A stretch of DNA of 64,000 nt, from contig NZ_MKFI01000012.1 of NCBI RefSeq assembly GCF_001982635.1, positions 116,788 to 180,787 of the forward strand. The letters run 5' to 3'. A program made the position numbers and the translations under genes. The notes beneath the pieces were generated by a model. The model searched no databases and had not been told where the DNA came from. It saw nothing but the letters and a program-made list of their open reading frames with translations. Shown piece by piece: positions 17,156 to 25,191 of the stretch (position 1 is the stretch's first letter; every line of letters begins with the position of its first letter). This DNA is from Bradyrhizobium mercantei (GTDB taxonomy: Bacteria; Pseudomonadota; Alphaproteobacteria; Rhizobiales; Xanthobacteraceae).

Positions 17156-17608
17156 GTCCGATCAACCACCGTCGCGCCGCACACCGCCGGCGTGGCCGGT
17201 TCATCTACCATGCTGGCACGACGGGCCGCGGACAAGAGGCAATGTCGGTGTCGTCCCTGCGAAAGCAGGGACCCATAACCACCGATGCAGATTGTTGCAC
17301 GACGCCGGAACGACGAGTCCCGTTGACAATCTCTGCCGCGGAGTATGGGTCCCTGCTTTCGCAGGGACGACGCGTGGAGGGAATCCTGTCCCACTCACAC
17401 CTGTCATCTTGAATCGAGAACCATCCGCACTGTCGTCCTGGCGGAAGCCAGGACCCATTACCCCCGTTGCCAATTGTTGCACGACGCTGGGGCGACGATC
17501 CCTCTCACAACATGCACCGGTGGTTATGGGTCCCTGCTTTCGCCAGGACGACGCCTGGAAAGCGTCGTAGCGCGGATGATGACACCGAACAGGCTGTTTG
17601 AACCAGAA
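17156..17608. repeat. Intergenic region with two palindromic repeat pairs
   Basis: No gene is seen here. Two large inverted-repeat units lie in tandem. The first pairs 17251-17277 with 17344-17370 (27 bases, perfect). The second pairs about 17432-17460 with about 17523-17552 (imperfect). Both arms carry the same GTCCCTGCTTTCGC-like core, and both loops share an ATTGTTGCACGACGC segment, so the units are copies of one element. They resemble the dispersed palindromes of Bradyrhizobium-type genomes. Confidence 0.8.
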
Positions 17609-18442
17609 CTACTCGGTCCGCGTCAGGATCGCCTGCTGTGCCGCATGCCAGCTCGCCTCGTCGGGCGCGCAGAGCAGGCCGCCGGTCAGGTTGACCGGCT
17701 TGTAGGGTGATCCGTCGAAATGCGCGCTGTAGCCGCCGGCCTCGCGATGCAGCAGCCAGCCCGCGGCATGATCCCACGGCATCAGCTTGTTGTAGAACAG
17801 GAGATGGCAATGGCCGGACGCCGCCATGCGGTACTCATGCGCGGCGCATCGGAGCCAGGCGCTGGCACCGAGCTTGGACAGATTCCCGGCGACAATTGCG
17901 CGCAGCGGCTCGGGCAGGAAGTTGACACCGACCACCGCGTCCATCTGCTCGACCGGCACGGCCGCGGCCACCTTCAGGTCATGCCGCCGGCCGTCCGGCA
18001 TTTCGAGCCAGGCGCCCTCGCCGCGCAGCGCGAATGCGGTGTCGCCACAGTCGGGATCATGGATCGCGCCGAACACGATCTCGCCGCGCATGGTGGCGGC
18101 CACCATGCTGCCGAACAGCGGCAGGCTGGAGGTGAAGTTCCGGGTGCCGTCGATCGGATCGATGATGAAGGCGAGCTCCGCGGTACCGACCTGATCAAGC
18201 GCGGCCGGATCACGCGCCGTGCCCTCCTCGCCGATCACGGCGGCATTCGGGAATGCCCGCAGCAGCGCCGCCGAGATCGCCTGCTCAGCGAGCTCGTCGG
18301 CTTCAGTGACGACGTCGAACGCCGACGTCTTGGTGCGGACCTCGATCTCGCGGACGCGGCGGAACCGCGGCATGATCTCGGTACGGCCGACTTCAGCGAG
18401 GATGTTTCCGATGGTCAGCGCATCGGCATGCGACAGTTTCAC
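17609..18442 (-). CDS. Inositol-monophosphatase-family phosphatase
   Basis: A metal-dependent phosphatase of the IMPase superfamily, 277 residues. The three signature motifs are visible: VIGEEGT (about 69-75), the metal site IDPIDGTRNF (about 93-102) and WDHAAGWLL (about 223). GTG 18442 is the start, with CAGGAG upstream. The substrate could be inositol phosphate, histidinol phosphate or another sugar phosphate. It lies 57 bases downstream of gguB and may be read with the chvE-ggu operon, which fits sugar or polyol metabolism. Confidence 0.9.
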   Translation of the reverse strand: MKLSHADALTIGNILAEVGRTEIMPRFRRVREIEVRTKTSAFDVVTEADELAEQAISAALLRAFPNAAVIGEEGTARDPAALDQVGTAELAFIIDPIDGTRNFTSSLPLFGSMVAATMRGEIVFGAIHDPDCGDTAFALRGEGAWLEMPDGRRHDLKVAAAVPVEQMDAVVGVNFLPEPLRAIVAGNLSKLGASAWLRCAAHEYRMAASGHCHLLFYNKLMPWDHAAGWLLHREAGGYSAHFDGSPYKPVNLTGGLLCAPDEASWHAAQQAILTRTE

Positions 18443-18499
18443 GCGGCGTTCTCCTGGATTGCGCAGGCATCCTACCGCAGAAATGTGACCAGGTCGCCG

Positions 18500-19690
18500 T
18501 CAGCGGCGCTGGTTGTAGACATCGATGCAGACGGCGCCGAGCAGCACGAGACCCTTGATCACCTGCTGGTAGTCGATGCCGATACCGAGGATCGACATCC
18601 CGTTGTTCATCACACCCATGATCATGGCACCGACCACCGCGCCGCCGACCCGGCCGACGCCGCCATAGGCCGAGGCGCCGCCGATGAAACAGGCGGCGAT
18701 CACGTCGAGCTCGAAGCCGAGGCCGGCCTTCGGCGTCGCGGTGTTGAGCCGCGCGGCGAACACCAGGCCGGCAAGCGCGGCGAGCACGCCCATATTGACG
18801 AAGGTGAGAAAGGTCAGCCGCTCGGTCTTGACGCCCGAGAGCTTCGCCGCCTTGGCGTTGCCGCCGACGGCATAGATCTGCCGGCCGACCACCGTTCGCC
18901 GCGTGACAAATCCATAAAGCGCGATCAGGGCCGTCATGATCACGAGCACGTTCGGCAGGCCGCGATGCGAGGCGATCAGGTAGGTGAAGTAGAGCACCGC
19001 ACCTGCCAGCGCGATGCTCTTGGCCAGGAAGAACGCATAGGGCTCGACCTCGATGCCGTGCGACTGCTCGCGCGCCCGGCTCTTGGCGCTTGCGAGCACC
19101 AGCGCGAACGCCAGCACGACGCCGATCAGCAGCGACGTCGGATAGAGCGTACCGGCGCTCGGAAACAGCTCGGGAATGAAGCCCGACGACAGCTTCTGGA
19201 AGGTCGGCGGAAACGGCCCGACCGACCGGCCCTGCAGCACCGCGAGCGCAAGGCCCTTGAACACCAGCATGCCCGCCAGCGTCACGATGAAGGACGGAAT
19301 CTTGAAATAGGCGACCCAGTAGCCCTGCGCTGCGCCGATCGCGGCACCGACCAAAAGACAGACGATGAAGGCGACGGGATAGTCGACGTGGTAGGTCACC
19401 ATCAGCACCGCGGCGACCGCGCCCACGAACCCCGCGACCGAGCCGACCGACAGGTCGATATGCCCGGTGACGATCACCAGCAGCATGCCGAGCGCCATGA
19501 TCACGATGTAGCTGTTCTGCAGCACGAGATTGGTGAGATTGACCGGCTGCAACAGCGTGCCGTCGGTCACGATCTCGAAGAACAGCATGATCGCCAGCAG
19601 CGACAGCAGCATGCCGTAGTTGCGCAGGTTGTTCTTGATGAAGCCGGAATGCTTGGGGGCCTCGGGAAGTGACACCGTCTTGTCGGTCAT
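18500..19690 (-). CDS. gguB: Sugar ABC transporter permease GguB
   Basis: An inner-membrane permease of the ribose/xylose class (BPD_transp_2), with about ten hydrophobic segments over 396 residues. The signature segment GHIDLSVGSVAGFVGA (about 77-92) and the cytoplasmic GGNAKAAKLSGVKTERL (EAA-like, about 268-284) are clear. Its start overlaps gguA by 4 bases (ATGA). Together with ChvE and GguA it forms a multiple-sugar importer (galactose, arabinose, xylose-type sugars in Agrobacterium). Confidence 0.93.
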   Translation of the reverse strand: MTDKTVSLPEAPKHSGFIKNNLRNYGMLLSLLAIMLFFEIVTDGTLLQPVNLTNLVLQNSYIVIMALGMLLVIVTGHIDLSVGSVAGFVGAVAAVLMVTYHVDYPVAFIVCLLVGAAIGAAQGYWVAYFKIPSFIVTLAGMLVFKGLALAVLQGRSVGPFPPTFQKLSSGFIPELFPSAGTLYPTSLLIGVVLAFALVLASAKSRAREQSHGIEVEPYAFFLAKSIALAGAVLYFTYLIASHRGLPNVLVIMTALIALYGFVTRRTVVGRQIYAVGGNAKAAKLSGVKTERLTFLTFVNMGVLAALAGLVFAARLNTATPKAGLGFELDVIAACFIGGASAYGGVGRVGGAVVGAMIMGVMNNGMSILGIGIDYQQVIKGLVLLGAVCIDVYNQRR

Positions 19691-21267
19691 TGTGCTCCGC
19701 CTCCCGCCCGTGCCTCACTGGCAGGGGCGCCGTTTCCGGACATCCTGACATTGCGCATGATGGCGCGCATGATTTTCTCCTGCGTCGCGTCACCCTTGGC
19801 GAACTCGCCGACGAAGGCGCCGTCATTCATCACGCAGATCCGGTCGCAGATGCCGAGCAATTCCGGCATTTCCGACGAGATCACCACGACGCCCTTGCCG
19901 GCCTCCGCGAGCTCGTTGATGATACAATAAATCTCGTATTTCGCCCCGACATCGATGCCGCGGGTCGGCTCGTCCAGCAGCAACACCTGTGGATCGGTCA
20001 TCAGCCATTTCGACAGCACCACCTTCTGCTGGTTGCCGCCCGAAAGCTGCCCGGTCTCCTGGTAGACGTCGGAACAGCGGATCCGCATCCGGTTGCGGTA
20101 ATCGCTCGCCGCCTTCAGCTCGACGACATCGTCGATCACGCCACGATCCGACACTTGGCGAAGGCTCGCGAGCGTCACGTTCTTGCGAACGTCGTCGGCA
20201 AGCACGAGGCCAAGCTGTTTGCGGTCCTCGGTGACATAGGCAAGGCCGGCACCGATCGCCGCCGGCACGCTGGAGACGTCGGCCTGTCGGCCATCAAGGC
20301 TGATCCTGCCGGTGATATTGTAGCCCCAGGCGCGGCCGAACAGGCTCATGGCGAACTCGGTGCGGCCGGCGCCCATCAGGCCGGCAATGCCGACCACCTC
20401 GCCGCGGCGCACCCTGAAATCGACGTTCTTGATCACCTGCCGGGCGGTATGCAGCGGGTGATACACCGACCAGTTCTCCACATTCATCACGGGATCGCCG
20501 ATCGCAACGCTCCGCTCGGGGAAGCGATGCGCGAGGTCGCGGTTGACCATGCTGCGGATGATCCGGTCCTCGTCGACCTCTTCGGTCCGGCAATCGATAC
20601 TGTCCACCGTGCGGCCGTCACGCAGCACTGTGATCCGGTCGGCGACGCGCGCGACCTCATTGAGCTTGTGCGAGATCAGGATCGAGGCGATGCCTTGCTC
20701 GCGGAACGACAGCAACCGGTCCAGCAGCGCGGCGCTGTCGGCCTCGTTGAGGCTCGCGGTCGGCTCGTCCAGGATCAGGAGACGCACCTTCTTCGACAGC
20801 GCCTTGGCGATCTCGACCAGCTGCTGCTTGCCGACGCCGAGATCGGTGACCAGGGTATCCGGCGATTCCCGCAGGCCGACCTGCGCCAGCAGCTCCGCGG
20901 TCCGCCGGTACGCCGCGTTGCGGTCGACCACCCCGAACCGCGACGGGGCGCGAGAGAGAAATATATTCTCGGCGATCGACATCAGCGGGATCAGCGCCAG
21001 CTCCTGGTGGATGATGATGATCCCCAGCGCCTCGCTGTCATTGATGTCGCGGAACCGGCGCTCCTCGCCGTCGAACAGGATCGACCCCTCATAACTGCCG
21101 GCGGGATAGACCCCGCTCAGCACCTTCATCAGGGTCGACTTGCCGGCCCCGTTCTCGCCGACCAGCGCATGGATCTGGCCGGCTTCCACGGTGAAGCTGA
21201 CGTCGCGCAAGGCCTGCACGCCGGCAAAGCTCTTGCTGACGTTACGCATCTCAAGCATTGCCGTCAT
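19687..21267 (-). CDS. gguA: Sugar ABC transporter ATPase GguA
   Basis: A 526-residue ATPase with two fused nucleotide-binding domains. Domain 1 has Walker A GENGAGKST (about 35-43), the signature-like LGVGKQQLVEIAKAL, and Walker B LLILDEPTASL. Domain 2 has the degenerate Walker A GLMGAGRTE, signature LSGGNQQKV and Walker B VLLLDEPTRGIDVG, as usual for this class, where the second site lacks the Walker lysine. The gene is 57 bases downstream of chvE and overlaps gguB. It energises sugar uptake. Confidence 0.95.
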   Translation of the reverse strand: MTAMLEMRNVSKSFAGVQALRDVSFTVEAGQIHALVGENGAGKSTLMKVLSGVYPAGSYEGSILFDGEERRFRDINDSEALGIIIIHQELALIPLMSIAENIFLSRAPSRFGVVDRNAAYRRTAELLAQVGLRESPDTLVTDLGVGKQQLVEIAKALSKKVRLLILDEPTASLNEADSAALLDRLLSFREQGIASILISHKLNEVARVADRITVLRDGRTVDSIDCRTEEVDEDRIIRSMVNRDLAHRFPERSVAIGDPVMNVENWSVYHPLHTARQVIKNVDFRVRRGEVVGIAGLMGAGRTEFAMSLFGRAWGYNITGRISLDGRQADVSSVPAAIGAGLAYVTEDRKQLGLVLADDVRKNVTLASLRQVSDRGVIDDVVELKAASDYRNRMRIRCSDVYQETGQLSGGNQQKVVLSKWLMTDPQVLLLDEPTRGIDVGAKYEIYCIINELAEAGKGVVVISSEMPELLGICDRICVMNDGAFVGEFAKGDATQEKIMRAIMRNVRMSGNGAPASEARAGGGAQ

Positions 21268-21324
21268 CGGATCATATCCCGCAGCATCGATCGGCTTCGG
21301 CGTGGTGCGCCCCGCTCACCTGCC

Positions 21325-22392
21325 TTAGTCGAATTGCGAGCGCTTGTAGTAGCCGCTGTCAATCAAGACTTTCTCCCAATTGGTCTTGTCCACCACGACC
21401 GGCTTGAGCAGATAGGACGGAACCACCTTGACTCCGTTGTTGTAGGTCTTGGTGTCGTTGACGCTGACTTCTTTCTTGCTCAGCACGGCATCGACCATGT
21501 CGGCGGTGACCTTGGCGAGATCGCGGGTGTCCTTGAAGATGGTCGAATATTGCTCGCCACGCAGCATCGCCTTGATCGAGGGCACCTCGGCATCCTGGCC
21601 GCTGATGTACGGCATCGGCTGGTCCTTGCTGCCGTAGCCGACACCCTTCAGGGAGGAGATGATGCCGATCGACAGGCCGTCATAGGGCGACAGCACGGCA
21701 TCGACCCGCTTCTTGCCGTAGAAGGCGCTGAGCAGATTGTCCATGCGGGCCTGCGCGGTCGCGCCGTCCCAGCGTAGGGTCGCGACCTTGTCCATCCCCA
21801 TCTGGCCGCTGCCGACCACGAGCTTGCCGCTGTCGATGTAGGGCTTCAGCACCGACATCGCGCCGTCGTAGAAGAAATAGGCGTTGTTGTCGTCGGGCGA
21901 GCCGCCGAACAGCTCGATGTTGAAGGGGCCCTTGCCGTCCTTGAGCCCGAGCGCGTTCACGAGCGAGCTCGCCTGCAGCACGCCGACCTGGAAATTGTCG
22001 AAGGTCGCGTAATAGTCGACATTCGGCGTGTCGCGGATCAGCCGGTCATAGGCGATCACCGTGATGCCCTGGGCCTTGGCCTGCTTCAGCGCGTCGGACA
22101 GCGTGGTGCCGTCGATTGCGGCGATGACCAGCACCTTGGAGCCCTTGGTCACCATGTTCTCGACCTGGGAGAGCTGGTTCGGGATGTCGTCATCGGCATA
22201 TTGCAAGTCGGTGCCGTAGCCGCGCTCCTTCAGCACCTTGACCATGTTGTTGCCGTCGTCGATCCAGCGTGCCGAGGATTTTGTCGGCATGGCGATGCCG
22301 ATGGTCGGCTTGCTCTGCGCGAACGCATCCGAGGCGGCCACGGATAGACCCGCCAACGCCAGCGCGAACAACGAAACCTTCAATTTGAACAT
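21325..22392 (-). CDS. chvE: Sugar-binding periplasmic protein ChvE
   Basis: A 355-residue periplasmic binding protein with a signal peptide (MFKLKVSLFALALAGLSVAASDAFAQ). The mature start PTIGIAMPTKSSARWIDDGNNMVK, with ATFDNFQVGVLQAS and IELFGGSPDDNNAYFFYDGAM, is the ChvE pattern. In Agrobacterium it binds aldoses and also passes a sugar signal to the VirA kinase; here only the transport role is supported by neighbours (gguA, gguB). It starts the operon; the upstream gap of 586 bases holds its promoter. Confidence 0.94.
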   Translation of the reverse strand: MFKLKVSLFALALAGLSVAASDAFAQSKPTIGIAMPTKSSARWIDDGNNMVKVLKERGYGTDLQYADDDIPNQLSQVENMVTKGSKVLVIAAIDGTTLSDALKQAKAQGITVIAYDRLIRDTPNVDYYATFDNFQVGVLQASSLVNALGLKDGKGPFNIELFGGSPDDNNAYFFYDGAMSVLKPYIDSGKLVVGSGQMGMDKVATLRWDGATAQARMDNLLSAFYGKKRVDAVLSPYDGLSIGIISSLKGVGYGSKDQPMPYISGQDAEVPSIKAMLRGEQYSTIFKDTRDLAKVTADMVDAVLSKKEVSVNDTKTYNNGVKVVPSYLLKPVVVDKTNWEKVLIDSGYYKRSQFD

Positions 22393-22978
22393 GCGTCACT
22401 CCCTTGGCTTTTTTGAATTTGGGTACCGTTGCCCTGGACGGCGTCAACCGACGGCCATCATGCGTTGGCTGATTGCAGATCTACGGCGACGCCGGATCGG
22501 CGCCGCAGCCGTCACGAACCGAAATCGTGGATTGTCGATTGAACCCGTCAACAGCGCCATGCTCACTCCGCACGATCAGCCATATCGATCCTACAATGCC
22601 GGGGTCACCCGCGAGCCATCCCGTGGGACGAACGAGCCGTCGGAATGACGTGAAGGATCATGAGGCGCTGTCTCGAGCAACTATTGCCAACCTCTGGTGG
22701 TCCATCGTTGATTCTAGCAACCCTTGGTAGATGGTGCCCCTGCCCAGTCATGGATGCAAGCACCATTTATTCAATCGCCAGAATAAATTGATCGGAGGCA
22801 AGGAGGATCACGAGGCGCCATCTCCCGAAACTGTTGGCAGCCGTCACCACCTGCCAGAATTTCTGGCGGTCCGGCGCTGCTTTCGGCGAAGATGCCCCTA
22901 CTGTGCTACGGAAGCAAGCGCGATTTATTTAACACGCCGAATAAATTGATCGGAACGGCCGGCCGCAGCCGGCGGCGT
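22393..22978. other. 586-base intergenic region upstream of chvE
   Basis: No convincing gene is seen. Its right half holds two diverged tandem copies of a roughly 150-base unit (22652-22795 and 22800-22954, listed separately). The left half must hold the chvE promoter. The region also separates chvE from the cbbY end of the Calvin operon, so it may include that operon's terminator. Confidence 0.6.
22652..22954. repeat. Diverged tandem duplication of a ~150-base unit
   Basis: Unit 1 (22652-22795) and unit 2 (22800-22954) both begin with GGATCA-GAGGCGC-like sequence and end with GCAAGC followed by a hairpin (ATTTATTC...GAATAAAT in unit 1; ATTTATTTAACACGCCGAATAAAT in unit 2) and TTGATCGGA. The ends are well conserved and the middles have drifted. 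The hairpins may act as terminators for the cbb operon, but they lack a T-run. Confidence 0.65.
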
Positions 22979-23695
22979 CTAGTCGTCCACCTCGGAGAGG
23001 TCATCGACGACCAGAAGCGCCTCGGCGAAGTCATCATCGCCGAAATACACGCTGCGGGTGATGACCACGGGGATGCCGGCCCGCGCCGCGGCGGCGAGGC
23101 CGTTGCCGGAATCCTCGATGGCAATGCAGTCCACCGGTGCGAGTCCAAGCCGCGCCAGCACCTCGACGTAAACATCGGGCGCCGGTTTCTTGCGCGGCAC
23201 GTCGTCACCGGCAACGATCGTCTCGAACAGGTCGCCCCAGTCCGGTCCCAGCGCGACCGACAGCAACGCCTCGATATTGCCGTGCGAGGTCGTCGTGGCG
23301 ATCGCCAGGCGCTGGCCGCGACGGCGCGCACCGGCGAGCCAGGCCGTGACACCCGGCCGCAACGGGCAGCCACCCGCCGCGATCAGCGCGGCATAGCGCA
23401 CGGTCTTGATCCGGTGCAGATCGGCGATCTCGGCGAATGTCAGCATAGGCACCGCGTTGCGCTCATCGAAGGCGCGGATGCGCTCCTTGCCTCCGGTCAC
23501 CCGAAGCAATCGTCCATAGGTGACCTGATCCCAGAACCAGTCGAGCCCGGCTTCGGCAAACGCCTCGTTGAAGGCGCGACGATGCACCTCCTCGGTCTCG
23601 GCGAGCGTGCCGTCGACGTCGAAGATCAAGGCGCGGGCGCCCGCAATGATGTCGCGCATCCCGGCGGTCCGGATCGCCGCGAGCGCCTCACTCAT
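22979..23695 (-). CDS. cbbY: CbbY, HAD-family sugar-phosphate phosphatase
   Basis: A haloacid-dehalogenase phosphatase of 238 residues. Seen: motif I DVDGTLAETEEVHR (nucleophile Asp about 26), motif II ATTTSHGN, a Lys in RKKPAPDVY and motif IV EDSGNG. CbbY in red-type Rubisco operons removes xylulose-1,5-bisphosphate, a misfire product that inhibits Rubisco. The ATGA overlap with cbbX and the distal place in the cbb operon support this role. Confidence 0.9.
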   Translation of the reverse strand: MSEALAAIRTAGMRDIIAGARALIFDVDGTLAETEEVHRRAFNEAFAEAGLDWFWDQVTYGRLLRVTGGKERIRAFDERNAVPMLTFAEIADLHRIKTVRYAALIAAGGCPLRPGVTAWLAGARRRGQRLAIATTTSHGNIEALLSVALGPDWGDLFETIVAGDDVPRKKPAPDVYVEVLARLGLAPVDCIAIEDSGNGLAAAARAGIPVVITRSVYFGDDDFAEALLVVDDLSEVDD

Positions 23696-24633
23696 CGCGC
23701 CTCGCCTGCCGTGCCGGCACCCTTGGCGAACACGCGGCTCGCCAGCACGTCGCCGGCCTCGATCGACATCACGTCGTCGGCCGTGAGCGTGCGGTCGAGC
23801 TTGGCCACGATCCGGTTGGCCTGGCGCAGCCGGATGCGGTCGAGCGCGTTGCGGATCGAGCGCGCATTGGAGAACAGCGGTTGCTCCTTGCGGATGCCAA
23901 TGTATCTGGTGAAAGCCTCGCGCGCTTCCGGGGAGAAACGATAATTCTGCTGCTGCAACATCAGCTCGGCGATCCAGAGCAGCTCCGGATCTGAATAATC
24001 CGGGAAGTCGATGTGATGCGCGATGCGGGAGCGGAAGCCCGGATTGCTCTGGAAGAATTTCTCCATCCGGTCGCCATAGCCGGCCAGGATCACCACCAGA
24101 TCCTCGCGCTGCGCTTCCATGATCTGCAGCAGGATCTCGATCGCCTCCTGGCCGTAGTCGCGCTCGTTCTCGGGGCGATAGAGGTAATAGGCCTCGTCGA
24201 TGAACAGCACGCCGCCCATCGCCTTCTTCAATATCTCCTTCGTTTTCGGCGCGGTGTGGCCGATATATTGCCCGACGAGGTCATCGCGCGTGACACTGAT
24301 GACGTGACCGCGGCGGACGAAGCCGAGCTTGTGCAGGATGCCGGCCATCCGGAGCGCGACCGTGGTCTTGCCGGTGCCGGGATTGCCGGTGAACGACATG
24401 TGCAGGGTCGGAAACGTCGTCGCCAGCGCCATCTTCTGCCTGATGCGTTCGACCAGCAGCAGCGATGCGATCTCCCGGATGCGGGTCTTCACGGGCTTCA
24501 GGCCGATCAATTCGGAATCGAGCTGGTCGAGCACGTCGCCGATGCCGAGGTCGGCGAATTCATGCCGGAGGTCGATGGTCTCGAGCGGCGTCTCGGGGAT
24601 CTGCTCGCTGATTTTTTCTTGTGCTTGGGTCAT
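23692..24633 (-). CDS. cbbX: CbbX, red-type Rubisco activase
   Basis: An AAA+ ATPase of 313 residues that remodels inhibited red-type Rubisco by pulling on the CbbL C-terminus. Seen: Walker A GNPGTGKTTVA (about 84-94), Walker B GVLFIDEAYYL (about 140-150), and FRSRIAHHIDFPDY with the arginine residues of the sensor region. ATG 24633 is chosen (GAGAGGACA ribosome site); upstream codons overlap a transcription terminator. It is overlapped at its 3' end by cbbY. Confidence 0.95.
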   Translation of the reverse strand: MTQAQEKISEQIPETPLETIDLRHEFADLGIGDVLDQLDSELIGLKPVKTRIREIASLLLVERIRQKMALATTFPTLHMSFTGNPGTGKTTVALRMAGILHKLGFVRRGHVISVTRDDLVGQYIGHTAPKTKEILKKAMGGVLFIDEAYYLYRPENERDYGQEAIEILLQIMEAQREDLVVILAGYGDRMEKFFQSNPGFRSRIAHHIDFPDYSDPELLWIAELMLQQQNYRFSPEAREAFTRYIGIRKEQPLFSNARSIRNALDRIRLRQANRIVAKLDRTLTADDVMSIEAGDVLASRVFAKGAGTAGEAR

Positions 24634-24648
24634 TGTCCTCTCACTTGG

Positions 24649-24684
24649 AAAAAAGCTCCGTCGCCGCGGCGGGCGACGACGGAG
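24649..24684 (-). terminator. Intrinsic terminator-like hairpin between cbbS and cbbX
   Basis: Read on the minus strand, CTCCGTCG (24684-24677) pairs with CGACGGAG (24663-24656) across a GC-rich loop, followed by C and a run of six T (24654-24649). This looks like a Rho-independent terminator, 61 bases after the cbbS stop and just before the cbbX ribosome site. It would lower cbbX/cbbY transcript relative to cbbLS. A folded loop with further GC pairs is possible. Confidence 0.7.
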
Positions 24685-24744
24685 AAGTGCATCCGGACCA
24701 GGCGGTCGAGGGAGCAACCCGCCTGGTTTACAAGCCGGACGCGG

Positions 24745-25170
24745 TCACTGATCGGCGTAGCGCTCGCCCTCGGGGCGATCCAGCGCGTAAGCCCTGGTCG
24801 TATAGCTAACGCTCCGGCCGCCGACCTCTTGCCGCTCGAGCCGGAAGCCAGGCTCGTTCTTTGGCCGGTTGACGATGAAAGAGATGCGCACGGACTCCCA
24901 GCCATGGGAAGAATCGAAGCCGCTCATGCGGATGTAGCGGTCTCCATAGACACGGCGGCAATCGGCGAGCTCCTTCATGATGCCGGCGGCATCGCGCAGG
25001 TCGAACATCGGCAGGCCCCACATGTCCCAATAGGTGTTGCGGGGATGTGGGTCGTCGGTGAACTCGATGTTCACCGCCCAGCCCTTTTCGAGGCAGTATT
25101 GCACCTGCGCTGCGATCTGCTCATCGGTGAGATCGGGCAGGAAAGAAAAGCAGCCTTGGGTCACTCTCAT
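24745..25170 (-). CDS. cbbS: Ribulose-bisphosphate carboxylase small chain
   Basis: The small subunit of Rubisco, 141 residues. Seen: TQGCFSFLPDLTDEQIAAQVQYCLEKGW at the N-terminus and RNTYWDMWGLPMFD in the middle, both family hallmarks. The C-terminal extension (SVSYTTRAYALDRPEGERYADQ) is the longer tail that marks the red-type (form IC/ID) small subunits. It follows cbbL by 21 bases on the same transcript. Confidence 0.96.
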   Translation of the reverse strand: MRVTQGCFSFLPDLTDEQIAAQVQYCLEKGWAVNIEFTDDPHPRNTYWDMWGLPMFDLRDAAGIMKELADCRRVYGDRYIRMSGFDSSHGWESVRISFIVNRPKNEPGFRLERQEVGGRSVSYTTRAYALDRPEGERYADQ

Positions 25171-25191
25171 GTCGGTTCTCCTTTCGCCGCG

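Noticed and set aside
17156..17608. Small CRISPR-like array
   Set aside because: There are only two inverted repeat pairs, not regularly spaced direct repeats with unique spacers.
17720..19672. Open frame of about 650 codons on the plus strand
   Set aside because: It is antisense to the IMPase-family gene and gguB, with no recognisable domain and shadow-like composition.
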